Source of the DNA: Erythroxylum novogranatense
Lineage: Eukaryota > Streptophyta > Magnoliopsida > Malpighiales > Erythroxylaceae
Reading direction: 5' to 3'
DNA: 64,000 nucleotides
Assembly (NCBI GenBank): GCA_029891385.1
Contig: CM057234.1
Location: forward strand, 21,624,350-21,688,349
Numbering within the stretch: the first letter of the stretch is position 1; each line of letters opens with the position of its first letter. The notes beneath the pieces are model-generated. The model did not search any database. It was not told the DNA's origin and saw only the letters and a program-made list of their open reading frames with translations. The position numbers were made by a program, and so were the translations under genes. Shown one piece after another: positions 58,226 to 64,000 of the stretch.

Positions 58226-59712
58226 TGATCGCGGCTCTGTCGATGCGATCTTATGATCGATCCTTGGAAACCGGTCAAATAGAATAAATTCCAAGATTGC
58301 GGTGTAGGATGCAACCTCGGGTCGTCTCACTTAATTGGAACCAAATAAAAATGGTCTAATCTAGCCTAAATGTCAAAAATTGCAATCGAAGTTGATAAAC
58401 AGGGTTTTGGTAATTTGGTCGAAACCGGTAAAGTAATCAAAATTTAACAAAAAGTATAAAAGAATATTTTTGGGAATTTTGAAATAATGCAAGAAACAAA
58501 GAATCGGATAAAATCAAATTGATAAAATCCTCTTGAAAATGAGGCTCAGGCTATCACAGTTCAAAAATGGTTTTCGGGATACAATCCACTAAGTTTCGAA
58601 AGATCAACCCTAAAGGACTCTTTAGGTCCAAAGATTTAATTAATGAACTCCATCATTTAAATCTTTGTTAAAACCTTAGTGTGACAATTGGACAAGCAAA
58701 TGCAATTGGTCAAATGAATAAAACACAACAATCTCAATCAAACACAACTAGGCGATTAAAACCGTGAATGCAGGTATCCAATGACATATATGAAACTTCA
58801 TATATTAGGCATCAAAATGTTCTACAGATTACTTTGTCCAAATTTCAACATAGTATCAACACACGGTTAAGCTATAACAATGCTAATCTAAATATATCGA
58901 TGCAATCCTCTAACTCAGAAGTTTACACAAATATACTAGACTTCAGATACTAAGTGATTACTCCCCTTCGAAGCTCTGTAAACTCAAGCCATTGCTACAT
59001 CTTCAAGAGGAAGGTTGGCTTAGCTACACATGACTCCGGTCGATCCTCGGATACTGGAGAATGAATGAGGCTCATGTTTGTAGAAGACGATGACGGTGAT
59101 GATGGCGACTGTGGTGATGATGGTAGACGATAGTGAAAATGTGAAGGTCTTCTCCTTCCAGAGTCTGCGTTCCAAGCCGTCTCTGTATTCAAAAATCTCC
59201 GTGACAAAAGTCTCTCGATGAACTAAAAATAGCAAGTCTTATATGATGGATCACGGGTCGGGTTGGAACAGTGAGATGAACTTTCCATAAACCGGTCGGG
59301 TATCTGCTCATACGTCGCGATGAATAAGATAAATGAATTAAATTCATCGCGACGTGTGCACTCGTCTGCTCGTCGCGTCGTGTACATCGCCGTGCGTCGC
59401 GATGTGCGGAAGTGTGCTCGCCGCGTCATGTGAGATGCCATGCGTCGCGATGTGCGGAAGGACTGTTGACTTCCTACGTTGACTCCTTTGTTCCTGCAAC
59501 AAAACAATAACAACAATTTACAGTATCAATTGTCCCAATAAAAACTATGGAAAAATAAGTATCAAATCATGACAATTTATTGACAAATTGAGAATTGAAA
59601 GAACTCAGTATGAGGAACCAATTTAAGCACAAAAATCATCAATCAGGAGTCAATTCATGCATAAGCAGCTATAAAAATGCAGCCAATTTATAATATAAAC
59701 TTGACTCAATCA
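58226..59712 (-). repeat. 5' LTR of element B
   Basis: This 1487-bp LTR is the partner of 49852-51336, with scattered substitutions and 1-2 base indels. The CGTCGCG segment (59313-59466) has diverged from its partner more than the rest, for example GTGCGTCGCGATGTGCGGAA against GTGCGCTGACGTCGCGGAA. Confidence 0.95.
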
Positions 59713-60584
59713 AGCATGAAGGGTGAATTAAAGTTCTTTCTTGGTTTGCAAGTTAAGCAGACCGAAGAGAAGATCTTTATTCATCAACAAAAGTACGTGA
59801 AAGAATTGTTGCTCAAATTTGATATGCAGAATGTGAAGTCAATGACTACTCCGATGCATCCTTCAAACCTTTTGTCGAAAGATGAACTTGGTAAGAAGGT
59901 GGATGAAACCCTGTATAGAGGGTGATCGGTTCTTTACTGTATCTTACAGTAAGTAGACCTGATATTTTATTCAGTGTTTTCTTGTGTGCAAGATTTCAGG
60001 CCGATCCTAGAGAGTCTCATTTTATTGCTGTTAAAAGAATTATGAGATATCTTGCAGGTACTACTGATCTTTGCTTAATGTTTGAGAAAAGTAGAGATTT
60101 CAGGTTAATTGGATATTGCGATGCGGACTATGCCGGAGATAGAATCGAAAGAAAGAGCACAAGTGGAGGATGTCACTTTCTTGACACAAACCTAGTTTCC
60201 TGGTCAATCAAGAGACAAAGCTCAATCGCTCTATCAACTACTGAAGTAGAATATATGTCTGCTGCAAGCTGTTGTTCACAGACGTTGTGGATCAAATATC
60301 AACTTGAAGACTATTCAGTTCGAGAAGAGGAGATTCCAATCTACTGCGCTAACACAAGTGCAATCAATTTGTCAAAGAATCCGATTCAGCATTCTAGAGT
60401 GAAGCACATCGAGGTTAGACATCACTTTCTGAGAGACTATGTTCAGAGGAAGGTGGTGCGCCTACAGTTCATCGAAACAGAGTCTCAGTGGGCAGACATC
60501 TTCACTAAACCATTGAGTGAACAATATTTCCAGAAGATCAGACGCAACCTTAACATGGTCATGTTAAGTGAAAAGTTAGGCTAA
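59713..60584 (+). pseudogene. SIRE reverse transcriptase C-terminal part and RNase H
   Basis: After the TSD the RT reading resumes with MKGELKFFLGLQVKQTEEKI and TTPMHPSNLLSKDELGKKVD. A one-base loss at about 59925 (the codons for YRG then TGA) shifts the frame, which continues with MIGSLLYLTVSRPDILFSVF and RNase H: GYCDADYAGDRIERKSTSGG (catalytic Asp), SSIALSTTEVEYMSAASCCS (Glu), NPIQHSRVKHIEVRHHFLRD, and QWADIFTKPLSEQYF (the ADIFTK C-terminal motif). RNase H ends at a TAA at 60582-60584 and is otherwise intact. Confidence 0.93.
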
Positions 60585-60605
60585 AGGGACGCCAAAATTA
60601 ACGGC

Positions 60606-61046
60606 GTCCAACATTAAAAGGCGCCTTTTAATGTTGGACCTGGGTGGATTTTAACCCCACGAAGGGGACCCACCAACTTCAGATCCAGGTACCGGGTGGA
60701 GGACCCACCAACTTCAGTACCCCATTATCCAGTATTGTTCTCTTTTGTCATGGGTGAGCCACGGCTCGAACCCATGACCTTAAGGTTTTGTTCCACTTTA
60801 TGTGGACGCCTCTCACCATTGAGCCCACCAACTTCAGATCCAGGTACCGGGTGGAGGACCCACCAACTTCAGTACCCCATTATCCAGTATTGTCCTCTTT
60901 GGTCATGGGTGAGCCACGGCTCGAACCCATGACCTCAAGGTTTTGTTCCACTTTATGTGGACGCCTCTCACCATTGAGCCACCCGGTACCTGGATCTGAA
61001 GTTGGTGGGTCCCCTTCGTGGGGTTAAAATCCACCCGAGTCCAACA
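60606..61046 (-). mobile_element. Fold-back insert with two tandem tRNA-like SINE units
   Basis: Between RNase H and the envelope-like ORF lies an insert flanked by GTCCAACA on both sides (60606-60613, 61039-61046), compatible with an 8-bp TSD. Its outer parts form a ~65-bp near-perfect inverted repeat (60633-60699 with 60980-61045: GGGTGGATTTTAACCCCACG, AAGGGGACCCACCAACTTC, AGATCCAGGTACCGGGTGG). Between the arms are two 155-bp direct repeats (starting 60669 and 60824). A perfect 34-bp palindrome (60606-60639) lies at the left border. The element type is not recognised. Confidence 0.6.
60669..60983 (-). repeat. Tandem pair of tRNA-derived SINE-like units
   Basis: On the minus strand each 155-bp unit has a box A-like TGGCTCAATGGTGAGAG (best in the right unit, 60981-60965) and, about 40 bp on, a box B GGTTCGAGCC (60927-60918 and 60772-60763) in the context AGGTCATGGGTTCGAGCC. 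These are pol III internal promoter elements as in tRNA-derived SINEs. The units are too degenerate for a tRNA cloverleaf. Confidence 0.6.
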
Positions 61047-63572
61047 CAGTGAGTTACAGCTGGTAACTTCTCTGACAAGAAAGTTTTGGAGGGAAATGCC
61101 TCACGATCTTCAGAATCCCTATGATTCTAGAATACGCGTGTTAAGACCTTTCAAGTTGCGTGAAGTTGATATCATTGCTGTTACTCTCATCACCAGACGG
61201 TTCATCTTGCTTTCCAAATTCTCTCAATCATCCTACCCTAGACGAAAAGCGAACCAGAGACAGTTTTCGTTCTGAAATAATGGAAGCAGCTATGATATTC
61301 GAAAGGCATGTGGATTTCGAGTCATTGACAAAATGATGGTATGGACGTAGAACCGGAGATTGTAAGAGCTGGTTGGAGGAATTTCTTCCAAGTACGAGAA
61401 CCAGTCTACACCAATGAGGTTTTTGATTTTTGGAAGAATGCTCAGCTTGTAGACAACACTATGGTATCTTCAGTAGATGGTATATCTATTGTTGTGACTA
61501 AGAAGCTGATAAAGAAGGTGACCGATTGTCCATCGGTTAGTGAGACTCTGTCTACCAAGGCCGGTTGGATGTCTCAGGTTGGTATGAGAGAAGAAGATGT
61601 CAGAAGACAATTATATGGAGCCAATAACCCTTCGGAGAGGAAAACTTCGAACTTGATCCCAAAAGCTAGGGTTCTCCATGCGATTTTGTTTAATTGCATT
61701 CTACCCAGAGTAGGTTCCAGACATTTGGTGACTACCCTGGATGAACAATGCTTGTTCTACCTGTTGAATCGCAATCCCATTGATTTACCCTTCTTAATCT
61801 TTCACTATATGATTAAGGGGATGAAGGATACAAATAGCTATCCTTACGACATGCTTCTTACAAGGATTTTAAGGAATTCGGAATCCCTCTCCACAGAGGA
61901 AATAGAAGTATTGTTCCAGTGAAAAGTAAGATTGATTCAATCACTATACGACGAATGGGTCTGAGGACAGTAATTAGAGAAGAAACAGACTCTTCAAGGA
62001 GAACAAGAACTGAGGGGGAGCGTGTATCGAAGAAGTCTCCTGCTTCAAGTCTCCGAACTCAAGTGAGTATAAGATCGTCTGCGGAAGAAATAAGAAGACT
62101 TACGGGAAGATCGCTGATAAAATGGGCAAGTCCTCAAGATGAAGTAAGTCTACCGCGAAGGACAGAAGAAGGTGCGCCAAAAAGACAAGGAGAAAGTCTT
62201 TTAAGTGAAGTTACGAAGAAGGCGAAGAGATCACCGAGGATTCGGACTCTAAGGCAACAAGAAGAGAAGAATGCTAGAGAACAGAGTCAGGAACAAACTC
62301 CTCAATCTCGTGCACCTGAAGCGACAATTAAGGTCGATTTCTATTACGGAAGAGGATACTGACCGGAAAAGCCAAAGAGACTAACAAGAAGAGAAAATCA
62401 GAATCTGTAAAAGAAAATTCTCAAGTACGGAAATCTTCAAGACTGACTAAAGCAGAAGACAAGACTAAGAAGATTAGTCGGAAGAAGACCGTGTCAACTG
62501 CTGAGGAGGTTAGTCGAAAGAAAGAAATCTTTGATGCTGCTCAAAAAGAAAAAGAAACTGAGCAGAGCAGAGTTCAGGAAATCCCTATTGCTCAACAGGA
62601 GGAACCAGTGGAGCAAAGCCTGGTTCAGGAGAATCCTATTGAAGCACAACCAGAGGCAATAGCAGAATCAGACTCGGATAATGATAAACCTTGTCTGATG
62701 GTATACAACTATCATTAGTTTTTGAGAAAACAAAAGCTGAAGATCAAAATAGTTCATTATGTTACCAGGACAACTGCTATCGCCATTGGTAGTCAACCAA
62801 TGAAGAAGACAGTAGTTCTCGTACAACCTATGTCAATAAATAGTGACACATGGGACTTACTGAAAGAAGATGAAAAGATGTTCTACTATGCTATGAGGGA
62901 TCCGCCTCTGAAGCCATACCTACAAAATTCCACAGAAGTCGGTGTACTATTTTTTCTATCACAGAAAACACGGAAATAAAGATTGTACCGGATATCCAGC
63001 CAAGATATCCTTTGGATTTGACTAAAGGGAAGTCAAAGCTATTCCCTGAAAAAGTTCGTGATGATCTGTCCGCAGATCAAATTGAAGAAGAAGTGCGTAG
63101 AATTGATGATGCATGCGCTTCGAATAAGAATGAAGATGGAGCTAGTTGTAGCCATACTGACAAGCAAGAAGGAGGAAGAGTTAACACAGGGACGTTTATA
63201 GAATTCCTTGTTCAGACAATTTTACGTATTAGACCTTTATCTGGTACACTGTCTATTGAAGCTGAAGGCATACCCCTGCAAGGAAGACAGTTGTTGATGC
63301 TGCCTGCTCCGTTTGGCTTAGATCTTCCTAAAGCTGATACATTTATTCGTCCACCAACTATTGAGATCAATGATGAATACATTCCTACCTCTGATGCTTA
63401 TACTACGACAATTCCGTTCACTGCTCCCTCGGTAGATGTTGATCAATCCTCCTCACCGTTGGACTCACAAGCTGAAATCAGCAAATTATGTGGTGAAGTC
63501 AACGAGATCAAGGAGACGATGAATGACATGAAGAAGATGATGACAGAACTGCTGAAGAGCCATCATCGTTAA
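61047..63572 (+). pseudogene. SIRE envelope-like ORF (ORF2), broken
   Basis: A start at 61096 (MPHDLQNPYDSRIR) precedes several frames. The conserved domain is in 61341-61922: IVRAGWRNFFQVREPVYTNE, VFDFWKNAQLVDNTMVSSVD, GISIVVTKKLIKKVTDCP, KARVLHAILFNCILPRVGSR, QCLFYLLNRNPIDLPFLIFH and YPYDMLLTRILRNSES. This is the plant transposon/envelope-like domain of SIRE elements. A Lys/Arg/Glu-rich tail follows (61919-62362, 62491-62718), ending (63012-63572) in a coiled-coil-like EISKLCGEVNEIKETMNDMK. Stops at 61276, 61920, 62360 and 62716 and shifts near 61333 and 62980 break it. No signal peptide or membrane anchor is evident. Confidence 0.78.
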
Positions 63573-63782
63573 TCATTTTTTATTAAAACAAATAGGGGGA
63601 GAAGAGCAGAAAAGAAGAGAATGAGCAGAAGAGAAGAGGATGTTCAGAATGTTCAAAGAAGAAGGTGTAACTGAAGCAGACAAAGAAAGGAAGAAGTCAA
63701 AGAAGAAGTTCTGAAGATAAGTTTTTGTGTTCTTTTCAAAACATAGTATTTTGTTTTCTTTTGTATATGATTTGTTATCATC
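63573..63782 (+). other. SIRE 3' untranslated region
   Basis: This purine-rich stretch (AGAAGAGGATG, GAAGAAGGTG words) separates the end of the envelope-like ORF from the PPT. A first ATAGGGGGAGAAGAG purine tract is at 63591-63605, resembling the real PPT. Confidence 0.65.
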
Positions 63783-63783
63783 A

Positions 63784-63796
63784 AAAAGGGGGAGAT
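63784..63796 (+). other. Polypurine tract of SIRE
   Basis: AAAAAGGGGGAGAT ends directly before the 3' LTR. Confidence 0.9.
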
Positions 63797-64000
63797 TGTT
63801 AAGCCCAAATGACTTTACTTAGATATGATTTTGATGTATAACAAAAGAGCAAAATAAAAGAAAAACAAAAGCAGACGAAGTCAGACATACAGACGAAGGA
63901 ACACAGACGCAGACGCTAAATGAAACAGACGCAAAATGAAAAGCAGATGCAGATGCTAAACAAAGCAGACGCAGACGCAGATGCGAATAGTAAAGCAGAC
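63797..64000 (+). repeat. 3' LTR of SIRE, first 204 bp
   Basis: TGTTAAGCCCAAATGACTTT and onwards matches the 5' LTR from 27743. Compared with it the GACGAAGTCA repeat block is shorter (at least two repeat-sized gaps), while the sequence around it is nearly identical. The rest is outside the window. Confidence 0.95.

Larger units (their letters stand above)
49852..59712 (-). mobile_element. Athila-like element B, lacking RT and integrase, with envelope-like ORF
   Basis: It is bounded by a perfect TSD AGCAT (49847-49851, 59713-59717), with LTRs of 1485 and 1487 bp, a tRNA-Asp primer site and a PPT. On the minus strand come gag, a protease remnant, then directly a GC-rich non-coding stretch and the envelope-like ORF. 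No RT, RNase H or integrase motif can be found, so pol was deleted, probably near 54,900-55,300. The element was inserted in the SIRE RT. With TSDs intact it must have moved using another element's enzymes, or lost pol after insertion. Confidence 0.92.
27743..64000 (+). mobile_element. SIRE-type Ty1/copia element with envelope-like ORF (interrupted, right end outside)
   Basis: The order on the plus strand is 5' LTR (27743-28744), tRNA-Met primer site, gag, protease, integrase, RT, RNase H, a fold-back insert, an envelope-like ORF, PPT and the start of the 3' LTR (63797). Without the two Athila-like insertions it is about 9.2 kb within the window, which fits SIRE elements. The left neighbour AACTC (27738-27742) should recur after the 3' LTR outside the window. 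Several in-frame stops mean this copy is dead. Confidence 0.9.

Noticed and set aside
60918..60981. A functional tRNA gene
   Set aside because: A and B boxes are present but no acceptor stem or anticodon arm can be paired; SINE-like origin fits better.

Overview
This is plant nuclear DNA made almost entirely of transposable elements; I see no intact host gene. The evidence for a plant is the set of lineages recognised: BED/DUF659 hAT transposase, SIRE-type and other Ty1/copia elements, Athila-like Ty3/gypsy elements with tRNA-Asp primer sites, chromovirus (Tekay-like) LTRs, a Cassandra-like TRIM carrying 5S rDNA, and a tRNA-like SINE. The species cannot be told; a dicot is a guess.

Left part (1-17,932). 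A decayed hAT transposase gene runs off the left edge on the minus strand. Directly upstream of its start lie about 1 kb of (C/T)CAAT pentamer repeats and a 63-bp tandem repeat. From 3,484 to 16,018 there is an unusual tandem array of one retrotransposon family: five near full-length ~1.97-kb LTRs separated by internal domains of only ~185 bp (little more than primer site and polypurine tract). Two of the units also carry a copy of the neighbouring non-element DNA joined to an LTR stump at the same filler junction. The third, original copy of that DNA follows the array.

Right part (17,933-64,000). This is one nest of retroelements, dated relative to each other by target-site duplications (TSDs). 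The oldest is a minus-strand copia element (3' LTR at 17,933-18,370; RNase H, RT, integrase, protease, gag towards higher coordinates). It received a 4.7-kb solo LTR (21,160-25,844, TSD TTTAT), a Cassandra-like element (26,880-27,200, TSD CACTA) and, at 27,254, an Athila-like LTR. That LTR was cut by a plus-strand SIRE element (27,743 to beyond the right edge). SIRE in turn received two minus-strand Athila-like elements: A (29,571-46,787, TSD CTCCA; gag, protease, RT, integrase) and B (49,852-59,712, TSD AGCAT; gag, protease remnant and envelope-like ORF, no RT or integrase). Element A itself holds a 4.2-kb solo LTR (35,236-39,435, TSD CATAA). The right halves of the SIRE LTR, the outer Athila-like LTR and the copia element should lie to the right of this window.

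All coding regions carry stops or frameshifts, so none looks autonomous today. The most unusual signals are not genes: tandem hairpins with compensatory stem changes in the 4.2-kb LTR, a hairpin kept across three LTR families just before a splice-acceptor-like tract, clusters of a CGTCGCGACG palindrome confined to element B, and a fold-back structure enclosing two tRNA-like SINE units in the SIRE element.
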